Source: Chondrinema litorale
GTDB lineage: Bacteria; Bacteroidota; Bacteroidia; Cytophagales; Flammeovirgaceae
Assembly: GCF_026250525.1 (NCBI RefSeq)
Contig: NZ_CP111044.1
Coordinates: 310,001 to 374,000 of the forward strand
Length of the DNA: 64,000 bases
Direction: 5' to 3'
The position numbers and the translations under genes are program-made. Under the pieces are notes generated by a model. That model did no database searches and was not told the origin of the DNA. It saw only the letters and a program-made list of their open reading frames with translations. This document shows positions 30,573-40,693 of this stretch, piece by piece. Within the stretch, counting starts at the first letter, position 1, and each line of letters begins with the position of its first letter.

Positions 30573-31256
30573 CTATTTTAGTAAAAAAGTGGCTAGAGCC
30601 ATAAGTATAATTACTACCAAAGCAAGATCTGTAAAAGTGATACTACCTCTGAGCGATTCTATTGCCTTATAGATTAGTGAGCGGGCAGACTTTACTTTAG
30701 TCATCCCCATAAGTAATGCGATTTCTTGATAGGAGAAGTTTTCATAAAAAAAGTAGTATATCGCTTCTCTTTGTCTTTTAGGTAATTTATTAATGGCAGT
30801 GTTCAATCTGGATTTATTGTAAGAAACAGTTTCTTCACTAATTAGCTGCATCTCCGGACTGTTCTGCACTTGAAAAGTTTTGTCGTTTTCATTGCTTCCA
30901 TAAAAAGAAAGCAGGCTATTGTTACAAACCTTGGCAATCCTTCTTCTTAAACTTCTATATAGGTAAAATTTAATAGAAGTTGTTTCGCAAAGATTTTCTT
31001 TTGAGCTGGATAAATCAATAAACAACTCTTGTATGCAATCTTTTATAACATCGGTATCTTTAGTAAACTGTATACCATAATTGCAAAGTAATGGGAAGTA
31101 TTGCTGATAAATGTAGATGAGTGCCTTTCTATTGCCTTTCTTAAATTCTTCCCAAATCTCTTTATCCGTTTTATTCTCAAATAAAACATTAATAGAGTGG
31201 TTAAAACTTTCTGTTAATTCAAAATTAGCGTAAGATACTTTCAATTTTCTCATCAT
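30573..31256 (-). CDS. ECF-type RNA polymerase sigma factor (SusCD-associated)
   Basis: A 227-residue ECF factor. Region 2 (IYIYQQYFPLLCNYGIQFTKD... IQELFIDL) and region 4 (KLPKRQREAIYYFFYENFSYQEIALLMGMTKVKSARSLIYKAIESLR) are clear. The C-terminus TDLALVVIILMALATFLL is hydrophobic and could anchor it, as in the other sigma factor of this window. The N-terminal 25 residues before the conserved part may be extra; an internal Met could be the true start. It lies 116 bp upstream of its FecR gene. Confidence 0.9.
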   Translation of the reverse strand: MMRKLKVSYANFELTESFNHSINVLFENKTDKEIWEEFKKGNRKALIYIYQQYFPLLCNYGIQFTKDTDVIKDCIQELFIDLSSSKENLCETTSIKFYLYRSLRRRIAKVCNNSLLSFYGSNENDKTFQVQNSPEMQLISEETVSYNKSRLNTAINKLPKRQREAIYYFFYENFSYQEIALLMGMTKVKSARSLIYKAIESLRGSITFTDLALVVIILMALATFLLK

Positions 31257-31648
31257 TCATATTTTATTAAGCTCATCTAGTAAAAATGGGCTTTATATTA
31301 AAGTAAATTTATTAAATAAAATGAAGATTAAAATCTAAACCAGATTTTTAAGAATAGGATTATTCGTCTAAGTCACATTACAAATAATTTGCTTATTAGA
31401 CATTAGATTTTCCTTCAGGCATTCTTTCTAATAAATTGTCAAGTATAGTTTCCCTAAAATTACTTTGGATAAATCTAAAAAAAATATTCGTTTAGCTAAT
31501 CATTCAATACTTTTTTTATCATAATAATAAAGTGTACCACGCAGTAAATTTTTCTAATTCCTGTTTTTTTACATAACTCTTACATTCTTAATAAAAAAAT
31601 CAAGGTATATCCTCTACCAATATTGAAATAGCAGAGGATATTCATAAT
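31257..31648. other. Intergenic region, nothing recognised
   Basis: A 392-bp AT-rich gap between the ECF sigma gene and GH43, both on the minus strand. It should carry the sigma-gene promoter and the GH43 terminator. I see no coding frame, RNA or clear hairpin with T run. Confidence 0.5.
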
Positions 31649-32755
31649 TCAATTAACTTGTACCATTGCATCTATGGTTTTAATCTTGCCATCGGAATCA
31701 TACTCCAAAGGCACAACTTTTACACTTCTTAAATGTGTTTTCCCTCCTGATAATGAGCTATCATGAAAGAATAAATACCATTGTCCCTGATGTTCAACTA
31801 TAGAGTGGTGATTGGTCCAACCTAGCACAGGTTTTAAAATTACTCCTTGATAAGTAAATGGACCATAAGGGCTATCTCCAGTAGCATAGGCAATGTAGTG
31901 GGTATCGCCGGTAGAATAAGAAAAATAATATTTACCATTATAATAGTGTACCCATGCTGCCTCAAAAAATCGACGGTTATTGTCACCTGTTAAAATAGGA
32001 GATCCATTTTCATCTATTAGTTGTACATCTTTTGGCTCTTCTGCAAATGAAAGCATATCATCAGAGAGTTTTACGACTTTAGCTGATAAAGCAGGTTGAT
32101 CATCAGCAGGATAGGTATCTTCTTTTTGATAGGTGCCAGTTTGCCAACGTTGTAGTTGCCCACCCCATATTCCGCCAAAGTACATATAATAGTTTCCATC
32201 ATTATCTGCAAATACAGCCGGATCGATACTGAAACTTCCCGTAATTGGTGTTGGCTCTGCTTTAAATGGTCCTCCAGGATTTTTTGATGTGGCTACACCT
32301 ATTTTAAAAATGTCGTTTTCATCTTTTGCAGGGAAATAGAGGTAATAGGTGCCATCTTTTTCTGTGGCATCTGGTGCCCACATTTGTCGTGCTGCCCAAG
32401 GAACATCTTCAACTGAAAGCGCAAGACCATGATCGGTAATTTCTCCACCAACTTTATCCATCGAAAAAACATGGTAATCTTTCATATTAAAATGGCTCCC
32501 AAGATCATCTTCAGGAATGCCAGATTCATAATCATGTGAGGGATAAAGGTATAACTTTCCATCAAATACATGTGCTGAAGGATCGGCAGTATATATATCG
32601 GTAATTATTGGAGATATTGAATCTGTTTGTGTTGTTTTTACTTCTTGAGTATTCTCAGTAATTGCTTCATTTTCTTGTTTTTTTTGAGCACAAGAAACCC
32701 AAATAATAAGCATGAGCGGTAGAAGTGAATTTAGTCTTAATTTTCGCATAATCAT
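31649..32755 (-). CDS. GH43-family glycosidase (beta-xylosidase/arabinofuranosidase type), lipoprotein
   Basis: About 368 residues. I start at ATG 32755 because the longer frame needs a TTG. The signal MRKLRLNSLLPLMLIIWVSC gives a lipidated Cys. The five-bladed beta-propeller has the three GH43 acids visible: Asp in TADPSAHVFDGKLYLY (base), Asp in FSIDPAVFADNDGNYYMYFGG, and Glu in FFEAAWVHYYNGKYYFSYST (acid). It likely removes xylose or arabinose side groups from xylan fragments. A copy of the putative LacI operator lies about 130 bp upstream, between it and the divergent CE15 gene. Confidence 0.9.
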   Translation of the reverse strand: MIMRKLRLNSLLPLMLIIWVSCAQKKQENEAITENTQEVKTTQTDSISPIITDIYTADPSAHVFDGKLYLYPSHDYESGIPEDDLGSHFNMKDYHVFSMDKVGGEITDHGLALSVEDVPWAARQMWAPDATEKDGTYYLYFPAKDENDIFKIGVATSKNPGGPFKAEPTPITGSFSIDPAVFADNDGNYYMYFGGIWGGQLQRWQTGTYQKEDTYPADDQPALSAKVVKLSDDMLSFAEEPKDVQLIDENGSPILTGDNNRRFFEAAWVHYYNGKYYFSYSTGDTHYIAYATGDSPYGPFTYQGVILKPVLGWTNHHSIVEHQGQWYLFFHDSSLSGGKTHLRSVKVVPLEYDSDGKIKTIDAMVQVN

Positions 32756-32887
32756 TGATTTTTTAAGCAATCTATTGTGTAAATTTATTTAGCTAAAAAA
32801 GGGGTATAATTCTTAGTATATGATAATTATATACTTGAATATGTGCAAATATTGTCAATTTCAAAAAGAGAAATGAAATTATTTTAT

Positions 32888-32899
32888 GCAATCGATTTC
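32888..32899. promoter_or_regulatory. Putative LacI-family operator (copy 1)
   Basis: GCAATCGATTTC differs by one base from the perfect palindrome GCAATCGATTGC found next to the lacI-type gene. It lies between the divergent GH43 and CE15 genes, where one site could control both. Confidence 0.7.
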
Positions 32900-33111
32900 A
32901 TAAAAATAAATATTTTGTATATTCAAATAAAATTAGCTGACAAAAAATGTAAAATGAAACTTAAAGAGTTACTCTTTATCAAATTTAGTAAGTATGAATA
33001 TGAATAGAAGTTTACTAATCCTAGTTAGTTGTTGGAAGATGCAAACTACCTTGATTGCATGTATTATAATTGTCTTTATAGTATCAACTCCGACTTTTGC
33101 ACAAGACGTTA

Positions 33112-33321
33112 GTGCGCCACGAAGTGGTGCTTTTCCAGTGGGTGAAAATCCCACCAAGGTAATTGACTGTTCACCTTGAAGAAAAACAGACAGTTGTATC
33201 CGTGAGGGTAATGCTGAAGCTTTGTTGATTCAAATAATCGAGCTGTAATACGAGAGTGTGAACCCATAGTAGCTTCGAGATGTGTAACCGCAGATTTGGG
33301 GAGGTTTTTAACGGTGCTGAA
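33112..33321 (+). mobile_element. Group II intron 5' fragment (domain I)
   Basis: The sequence begins GTGCG, a group II 5' end, and runs colinear, without net gaps, with the intact intron at 48600 for about 210 nt (shared blocks include CCAGTGGGTGAAAAT, ATTGACTGTTCACC and GTAGCTTCGAGA). Similarity stops exactly where the IS terminal repeat starts at 33322. It entered the CE15 gene just after the signal peptide, behind ACGTTA. The putative EBS1, TAACG (33309-33313), pairs with CGTTA of that exon. Confidence 0.88.
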
Positions 33322-34749
33322 CCCATAGCCGTCAGGCTAATAAAAAGATGCTTAAGTTAGTGTCATGAAAGATAGACAAAAGCCCTTTAATATTGATGTT
33401 GATCGTCTTTGGACAAGCCTTCAAGCAGCTCTGGGGAATGATTTTGAATCCTTGGCCAGACAAAGTGGTTTTATTACTCGTTCAAGTTCCCGCCTCACTG
33501 GAGAAATGATGTGCTATTTGAATACCTGTTTGTTTGAGGATACGCAAGGCAGTAGCCTTAATGATTTATGTGTTGAGCTAGACGATCGATTCGGAATAGA
33601 GATGAAGAAGCAAAGCTTGGACGAACGCTTCAATACCCATGCAGTCAGGTTCATGCGGAGTATTTATGAGCATGCCTTTCAAGCCTATGGTACTTCTTTA
33701 ATAAAGAATAGTGATGGGAATCATGGTTTCAGTCAGGTGAAAGTGCTAGATGCTACCAATCTGACACTACCTGGACACCTGAGTGCCTTTGTGGTGGTAA
33801 CAGCAGTACATCCTGTGCCAAGATACACTATTGCATAGAGCTTCTACAAGGAAAGGCTGATGCATTCTATCTGACCGATGGGGCAAGTAACGATACAGCC
33901 TATTGGGACTCAGGGCAGTTCCAGATAGCCCAAGGTGGGTTGGTTCTGTTTGACCTTGGCTATTGGCGGGGTAGACAACTAGGATATATCGCAGAACAAG
34001 GAGCCTACTTTTTGTCGCGATATAGGGCCAACATATCGCTCTACAAGCAAGTGGTACAGCAAGACAAACATGAAAAAATAGATTTGATTCAACTATTGGA
34101 CCGTGTGTCAGATATTGAAGAACACCAACTGTGGATTGGCCAAGAGAAAATCGGGATTAGACTCATTGTGGAACCAGTTCCCGAACAGGTCAGGAAAGCA
34201 CGTCATACAAGGCTCAAAAGGGAATCTTGCAAGAAAGGAAGAAAATCGAACACTGATTTGAGGAAAAAAATGTGTGGATACAACCTGTGGGTTACAAATG
34301 CTCCTGCAACTATATTGCCCAAAGAGAAAACAAGGGAATATTATAGGCTAAGATGGCAGATAGAACTCATGTTTAAAATATGGAAAAGCTTGCTGAAAAT
34401 AGATAAGATAGAGCGCATGAACATATTCAGATTTGAATGTTATCTGTATGGCACACTCATAGCAATCATGTTCTCTACGGAGATATTTTCTTTTCTACAA
34501 GCATCCCTACTCCATCAAACCGAGAAGTCATTAGAACTTAGTGAGTGGAAAGCTATCAAAATTATTAAAAAAAAATCTTTCTGATATGGAAAGCCATTAA
34601 GACAGGAAGCAAAAAGAAATTCAAAAAGGTGATTTTGTGGATTAGCAAAAGATTAATACGGTACGCAAAAAAAGAACGAAAAAAGAAAGGAGATATTTAT
34701 CAGAAATCCCCTTTCCTAATACTGAATATCTTAACCTGACGGCTATGGG
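33322..34749 (+). mobile_element. IS4-like insertion sequence inside the intron fragment
   Basis: Terminal inverted repeats CCCATAGCCGTCAGGCTAA (left) and, read inward, CCCATAGCCGTCAGGTTAA (right) differ at one position. Length is 1428 bp. The left flank is group II intron and the right flank is CE15 coding sequence, so there is no target duplication. An adjacent deletion from the right end probably removed the rest of the intron and the CE15 N-terminal region. Confidence 0.85.
33365..34584 (+). pseudogene. IS4-family transposase, frameshifted
   Basis: The first part (to 33838) contains VLDATNLTLPGHL, the first catalytic Asp region. The frame then shifts by one around 33780-33790: the continuation CLCGGNSSTSCAKIHYCIELLQG is read in the next frame, followed by GLVLFDLGYW (second Asp) and YYRLRWQIELMFKIWK, the Y-R-E-K signature with the catalytic Glu. 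No short GC-rich insertion is involved, so this differs from the hairpin insertions in other transposases here. Some IS4-like elements tolerate or use a shift, but mutation is the simpler reading. Confidence 0.85.
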
Positions 34750-36568
34750 AGTGAGTCCATCTGGTTATTATTTACCAGTATCGGGAGAAACGCCACGTAC
34801 TCATGAGCTTATACAAGCTGGTTGGGGATATGCCATGATAGATCCTTCATCTATTCAACCAGATAATGGTGAAGGGTTAACTTGTAGTGGTATAATTGGT
34901 TTGGTAAATAAAGGAAAACCTCGCAAGCCAGACGATTGGGGTGCTTTGAGAGCTTGGTCATGGGGAGCTGCTCGAGGGTTAGATTACCTACAAACCGACT
35001 CAGCAGTTAATGCAAAATATATCGGCATCGAAGGGGTTTCTCGCTATGGTAAAGCCGCTTTGGTTACCATGGCTTTTGAGGAACGATTTGCTTTTGGGCT
35101 TATCGGTTCTTCTGGAAAAGGAGGAACCACGCTTCACAGAAGAAATTTTGGAGAAGCAGTAGAGAATTTATCTGGTGAATTTTATTATTGGATGGCGGGA
35201 AACTACAATAAATACAGTGCAGAAGAAGGAAAGTTAGGTCATATGGATGCCAGTGATCTCCCAGTGGATTCTCATCAATTAATCGCGTTGTGTGCTCCAA
35301 GACCTTTATTTATAAGTTATGGTATTCCAGAAGCTGGTGATGCACACTGGTTAGATCAACAAGGGAGTTATATGGCTGCCATCGCAGCAGGCCCCGCATA
35401 TAAATTGTTAGGAGCTAAAGACTTAGGAGTTTCAAACAATTATTTAACTGAGAAAATGCCTGTTGTAAAAGAAGGATTATTAGATGGTGAATTGGCATGG
35501 AGGCAACACGATGGTGGGCACACAGATGCACCTAACATCAAACATTTTATTGAATGGGCAAATAAACAAATTGAGTCTACTAAGGCGAATCATTAATTTT
35601 CGCTTGGCAAATAATACTAACAGCTTTTTAATATGAAGATTAAATTTTTAACCATTACTTTCTTAGTCTTTTTCTTTACCTCTTATAATACATTGCTTGC
35701 TCAGGTGAGTCTACCATCGATTGTAAGGGATAGTATGATTATCCAAAGAGATGCAAAATTAAAGATATGGGGTTGGGCAAAACCGGGAGAAAAAGTAAAT
35801 GTCAAATTCAATCAGAAAAATTATAAAACTCGCACTGGTGAAGATGGAAATTGGCTAGTTTGGATAGAACCGACTAAAGCAGGTGGTCCATTTCAAATGG
35901 AAATTAAGGCCAGTAATAATATTATAATCAAAGATATTTTAGTAGGAGATGTGTGGCTTTGCGCAGGTCAATCTAATATGGTTCATTATCTAGACTTACA
36001 TAAAGAAAGATATGCAGATGAAATTGCAGCAGCGGATTATCCTCAAATAAGGCAATTTTTAATTAGTCCAAAAACTAGTATTACAGGTCCAAGCGAAGAT
36101 CTGCCTGCCGGAAATTGGAAAGCGGCTAATCCTGAAGATGTGAAAAGGTTTTCGGTAGTTGCCTACTTTTTTGCAAAAAAACTATACGATAAATATCAAA
36201 TCCCCATCGGTTTAATTAATGCAAGTGTAGGAGGAACATTAATTGAAGCTTGGACCAGTGAAGATGGATTTAAAGAGTTTCCTGAAATAGAGAAAACTAT
36301 CCAAACAAATAAGGATACAGCCTATGTAAATAGTACAAACAGAGCTGCTACGGCTGTGTTGGAAAGTCGCAAGCAAAAACAGGAAACGGATAAAGGTTTA
36401 ACTGAAGAAGTTAAATGGTTCGAAACAGACTATTCTCCGAAGAATTGGCGCAATATTAATATTCCGGGTTATTGGGAAGATCAGGGTGTAAGAAATTTAG
36501 ATGGCGTAGTTTGGTATCGCAAAGAAATTGACATTCCAGCTTCTATGGTTGGTTTACCTGCAAAAGTG

Positions 36569-38334
36569 ATACTGCTGGCGAAATGAAACCTTCTATGCAA
36601 CGATTCTGTCAGGATATTCCATCAATTTCCTAAAAGCTGAGATTCTGGTCCTCTCTCTTGGTCTTTCTTCCAGCCAATAATAAATTCTTGAAAAATTCAT
36701 AGCTGTGGCTATAATTACATTTTGTAAGTTTGCCTTACAAAGACCTATATATCTACTTCTCCTCATTCCAAAGGCTCTTACACCCAAAGATATAGTTGCT
36801 TCTACTCCTGCTCTCCTATTATATGTTGTAATATAATCACCTCTACTCTGTCCGATCCTAGCTTTTATCATCGCTTGATACTCCTCTTTTGGCAATAAAG
36901 TGAGCGTGCGCCGTTGAGCTTTGGTGCAGAACGCTTTACTTTTACATACTTTACAATCTTTCATAGAGAACTTTACTTTTATCATTTCTTTTTTACGTTT
37001 ATCATAGGCTATTGTCCAACTTTTACTGGTATGACCCTCAGGACAAATGGCTTCCTGTTTGTCCAAATCGACCTTAAAGTTTTTCAATGCAAATCCTTTT
37101 CCTGATCTGGCTTGCCATTTTTGATCGGACCGGGTTGGTCCTAAGAGTTCAACGGCATATTGTTTTTTACTGTTTACCAATAAAGCAGAATCAATATACC
37201 CTGTATCTACCAAGTGGGTCTTAGGAAGTCTTTTATCTTTTTTTAGATCATCATGGATGCCATCGGTCATATTACTATCGGCAATGGGACTTTTGGTTGT
37301 AACCATATGGGTAATCAAATAAGGAAGATCTTCCTGACATGTCTCTGTAATATGTACTTTATAGCCTATCCAGGATGTGGTATACTTCTTGGCATAGCGG
37401 GCATCTTTGTCATAAGGTGAGCTGATGAACTGTAAAGCAGGGGGGATGCCCAATTGCTTGTCCCTATAATTTATTTTGTCTTCCTGAAGATAAAATTGTT
37501 GTACCCATACATTGCGGAGGAGTTTAACGGCAGGAAGGTTTCTTAACCAGCCCTCATCGTCTTGTTGATATATAATATCCAAAAGGTCATATCCATCTTT
37601 TCCTATCTGTATTGCAAACCCTAGTTGTTTTAATTGACTTTGGGGAAGGCGGGTACTACCTATTCGGGAGCTATACCTTTTGGTCCAATCCGGTATGGCA
37701 TGTTGCCTCATCCAATCAGGAGCAACTGTGGCCAAACTGTTCAGTGCTGCTCTAATTGTTTCACCTATGCAGACCAATCTATTGGTCGCTCTTATAGCAC
37801 CTAGCATATGGGTAGAATCCGTCCGGATAGTTCCCCTCTTTTTGATCCATTTACGCTCTTCGCATTTTTTTAGTAATCTGTCCAAGAGTAGAGTTACTGG
37901 AGCTCCCTTGATCAATCTACTCCTAAATTCGCATAAAACACTATTATCATAACCTGTTGCAGTGAGTTCCAAGCTCAATAAATATTTCCAATCAATCCGG
38001 GACGCCATAGCCTCTACAGCTTGTCGGTCAGATAAACCTTCGATAAATTGCATAACAGTAATCATGGCCAATCTCCAAGGATCTGCTGCTGGCTGACCTT
38101 TAGCGGGAAATAAATCTGCAAAAAATTCATTTTCATAGATTATCCCTAGTTCATCTTTGAGGGTTATATAAATATTCCCTTTAGGAAAACTGGCATGGGC
38201 AACTTGTTTGGTCAGTATGGGAATTTCAGGGATCTTATTTGGCTTTAACATGATCTTGTATTTAAATATTTATTGTATGATTTCCGAATCTAATAAATAT
38301 TTGAATAGGACTTATAGCATTTCGCCAGCAGTAT
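36569..38334 (-). mobile_element. IS1182-like insertion sequence
   Basis: A 1766-bp element with inverted repeats ATACTGCTGGCGAAATG at both ends, flanked by the direct repeat CAAAAGTG (36561-36568 and 38335-38342). It lies in the antisense orientation within the acetylesterase gene. Intact ends, an intact transposase and a perfect target duplication point to a recent insertion. Confidence 0.93.
36593..38251 (-). CDS. IS1182-family transposase
   Basis: An intact 552-residue DDE transposase. The N-terminal DUF772-like region, FFADLFPAKGQPAADPWRLAMITVMQFIEGLSDRQAVEAMASRIDWKYLL, is diagnostic. Catalytic-core candidates are TDSTHML, HLVDTGYIDS and the late NRRAGVEATISLGVRAFGMRRSRYIGLCKANLQ, which holds the Glu. 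A Cys cluster (CPEGH... CKVCKSKAFC) near residues 405-440 is typical. It fills nearly all of the element. Confidence 0.94.
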   Translation of the reverse strand: MLKPNKIPEIPILTKQVAHASFPKGNIYITLKDELGIIYENEFFADLFPAKGQPAADPWRLAMITVMQFIEGLSDRQAVEAMASRIDWKYLLSLELTATGYDNSVLCEFRSRLIKGAPVTLLLDRLLKKCEERKWIKKRGTIRTDSTHMLGAIRATNRLVCIGETIRAALNSLATVAPDWMRQHAIPDWTKRYSSRIGSTRLPQSQLKQLGFAIQIGKDGYDLLDIIYQQDDEGWLRNLPAVKLLRNVWVQQFYLQEDKINYRDKQLGIPPALQFISSPYDKDARYAKKYTTSWIGYKVHITETCQEDLPYLITHMVTTKSPIADSNMTDGIHDDLKKDKRLPKTHLVDTGYIDSALLVNSKKQYAVELLGPTRSDQKWQARSGKGFALKNFKVDLDKQEAICPEGHTSKSWTIAYDKRKKEMIKVKFSMKDCKVCKSKAFCTKAQRRTLTLLPKEEYQAMIKARIGQSRGDYITTYNRRAGVEATISLGVRAFGMRRSRYIGLCKANLQNVIIATAMNFSRIYYWLEERPRERTRISAFRKLMEYPDRIVA

Positions 38335-39371
38335 CAAAAGTGGCTTTGGGTAGAATTGTAGATGCAGATAAACTATACATTAATGGAATAGAGGTTGGGA
38401 GTACTACTTATCAATATCCTCAAAGAAGATATAATGTGCCTCAAAATGTATTAAAATCTGGGAACAATCTATTTGTGATTAGGGTGGTAAACAATACTGG
38501 GAAAGGAGGTTTTGTACCAGATAAACCTTACTACATTTCAGCCGGAGAGCAAACAGTTGATTTAAAAGGATATTGGCAGTTTAAAGTAGGAGATGTTTTT
38601 ATAAAGGAAGAAAATTTACCACAAAGTATTGTTATACATAATCAGCCAACTTCTTTGTTTAATGCAATGGTAGCGCCAATTACCGATTATGCTATCAAAG
38701 GAATTGTGTGGTACCAAGGTGAAAGTAATTCTGGAAATCCAGAAGCATATAAAAACTTACTACCTGCATTTATAAAAGATTGGCGTAAACAATGGGGGCA
38801 ACCTGAGCTCCCATTTTTAAATGTACAATTGCCTAACTATATGGATGTAGACTATTTGCCGGTAGAAAGTAATTGGGCTTTAATGCGAGAAGCACAACTT
38901 GAAGCAACGAAACTACCAAACACAGGAATGGTTGTGAGCATTGATCTTGGAGAGTGGAATGACATACATCCAGGAAATAAGAAGCCGATTGGTGATCGAC
39001 TTGCGCTTATTGCACAAAAAATGGTTTATGGTGAAGATGACATTGTTTATTCAGGTCCAATTTATAAATCTGCAAGAGTAGATGGTAATAAGGTTATTCT
39101 TACTTTTGACCATGTTGGAAGTGGATTAATTTCTGGAAATGAAGAAGCATTGAACCATTTTGCCATTGCTGGTACAGACAAAAAGTTTAAATGGGGCAAG
39201 GCAGTTATTAAAGATAATACAGTAGAAGTATGGCATGAGAACATTAAAGAGCCTATGTACATTCGCTATGCTTGGGCTGATAATCCAGACTTTGCCAATC
39301 TGTATAATAAAGAAGGTTTACCTGCTTCTCCATTTAAAACAGGTAAGCTAAACGATAATTAAACTTGTCTT

Positions 39372-40502
39372 TCAATCAAAATCAACTACTTTCCAATAAG
39401 CATCTTTGGGTTTGTTTTCCTGATCGAAAAGTAATGGATAGTCTTTCCTGTTTTTTACAGGAAAATTATCTAGCCAGCTATATTGGTCAGACACATTCCA
39501 AAAAGTGACAGAAGACAGTTTATCTCTGTTTTCTCTAAATACTCTAAAAATCATATCGTATTGCTCAATTTGTTTTTGCTTCAAATCTGCTGTAAATGTG
39601 TCGTTATCATCTTCATGTTTTTCTCTGGCAGAATGTTCTTTATGATATATTGAGACATCCAATTCAGTAATTTGTACTTGTAAACCGAGCCCTGTAAATT
39701 GTTCAATGGTTTCTTTTAATACCTTTTCAGATGGTTCAAAAACAGACCAATGTCCTTGAATACCCACACCATCTATGGGTACTCCATCGGCTTGTAATTT
39801 TGTTACCATCTGATAAATCTTTTCTCTTTTTACTGGATTGATTACCTCATAATCATTATAAAAAAGCTGTAAATCTGTGTCTGCTGCACGGGCAAATTCA
39901 AATGCTTTGGTTATAAATTCTTCCCCACAGATCTGATACCATTTAGAATTTCTGTAAAATTCATCTGGTTTGTCAGAGATGGCTTCATTTACAACATCCC
40001 AAGCATAAATAACATTTTTATAGCGTGTTACTACTTCTGTAATATGCTTTTCTAACCTTTGTAATAAAACTTCTTTCGATACTTCATTTCCTGCATCATC
40101 TACAAAAAGCCAATCAGGAGTTTGGTTGTGCCAAAGCAGTGCATGACCTCGTAGTTTCATGTTATTAGCTTTTGCAAAGGCAGCAATTTTATCTGCGGGT
40201 TCCCAATTATATGTATCTTCTTTTGGATGTATCGGTCCAGTTTTCAATACATTTTCCGGAGTCATACTCACAAAGTTTTTTCTGATGAGTTCAGCTTGTG
40301 TTCCAGCTAGAGCCCTTGGAGAAACTGCTACACCTATTGGGAAATATGCTTTATAATGATGGCTTAACCCCAGATACTCTTTGGCTGTGTTATTTTCGCT
40401 TTGTTGTTTAGTGGTATTACAAGCTACCAAATTGAATAGCATACTTAAAAGCAGTATTTGTTTTAGCGTTCTTGCTTTAATGTAATTTAGTTGGTTATTC
40501 AT
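39372..40502 (-). CDS. GH10 endo-beta-1,4-xylanase, lipoprotein
   Basis: A 376-residue GH10 enzyme, intact. The signal MNNQLNYIKARTLKQILLLSMLFNLVAC gives a lipidated Cys, placing it on the cell surface or in the periplasm. The (beta/alpha)8 barrel shows NFVSMTPENVLK, RGHALLWHNQTPDW, the acid/base Glu in WDVVNEA (about residue 172) and the nucleophile Glu in QITELDVS (about 279). It cuts the xylan backbone. It is divergent from the LacI-type gene, with a perfect operator palindrome about 90 bp upstream. Confidence 0.95.
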   Translation of the reverse strand: MNNQLNYIKARTLKQILLLSMLFNLVACNTTKQQSENNTAKEYLGLSHHYKAYFPIGVAVSPRALAGTQAELIRKNFVSMTPENVLKTGPIHPKEDTYNWEPADKIAAFAKANNMKLRGHALLWHNQTPDWLFVDDAGNEVSKEVLLQRLEKHITEVVTRYKNVIYAWDVVNEAISDKPDEFYRNSKWYQICGEEFITKAFEFARAADTDLQLFYNDYEVINPVKREKIYQMVTKLQADGVPIDGVGIQGHWSVFEPSEKVLKETIEQFTGLGLQVQITELDVSIYHKEHSAREKHEDDNDTFTADLKQKQIEQYDMIFRVFRENRDKLSSVTFWNVSDQYSWLDNFPVKNRKDYPLLFDQENKPKDAYWKVVDFD

Positions 40503-40590
40503 AATTTACTGTGCATTGTTATTTAGAAGTTGTATTTCATTGGTAATTTCCTTTATGAATATTAAATATATGTTTTATTCAAATTAAAAA

Positions 40591-40602
40591 GCAATCGATT
40601 GC
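40591..40602. promoter_or_regulatory. Putative LacI-family operator (copy 2, perfect palindrome)
   Basis: GCAATCGATTGC lies in the divergent region between GH10 and the LacI-family gene. Such placement fits control of the xylanase plus autoregulation. Confidence 0.78.
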
Positions 40603-40693
40603 ATTATTTTTAATAAATTTTTATTATTATTGGATGAAATAAATTGTACATCTATCTTTAAAGCTACAATAATCACATGCTAGTTATTTTTGA

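Larger units (their letters stand above)
32994..35596 (+). pseudogene. CE15 glucuronoyl esterase gene, split and partly deleted
   Basis: The 5' piece (32994-33111) encodes a signal peptide, MQTTLIACIIIVFIVSTPTFAQDV, preceded by about 15 residues. The 3' piece (from about 34750) gives some 280 residues of a CE15 enzyme, with the nucleophile motif GVSRYGK, RRNFGEAVENL and the catalytic His region RQHDGGHTD. CE15 enzymes cleave the ester between lignin alcohols and glucuronic acid on xylan. Between the pieces lie a group II intron 5' fragment and an IS4-like element. About 100-120 residues of the usual N-terminal part are absent, so this is not a simple insertion. No target duplication joins the two sides. 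Confidence 0.88.
35633..39362 (+). pseudogene. SASA/sialate-O-acetylesterase-like carbohydrate esterase split by IS
   Basis: The exons are 35633-36568 and 38343-39362. Removing the IS and one copy of the 8-bp duplication CAAAAGTG joins LPAKV to ALGRIVDADKLYINGIEVG in frame, giving about 650 residues with no other lesion. The signal peptide ends near LLAQ. The SGNH-type nucleophile is in CAGQSNM and a second conserved block is WYQGESN. Homologues de-acetylate xylan or related plant glycans, which fits the neighbouring CE15, GH10 and GH115 genes. The interruption truncates the protein between the two halves of the SASA domain, so it is presumably inactive. Confidence 0.92.
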
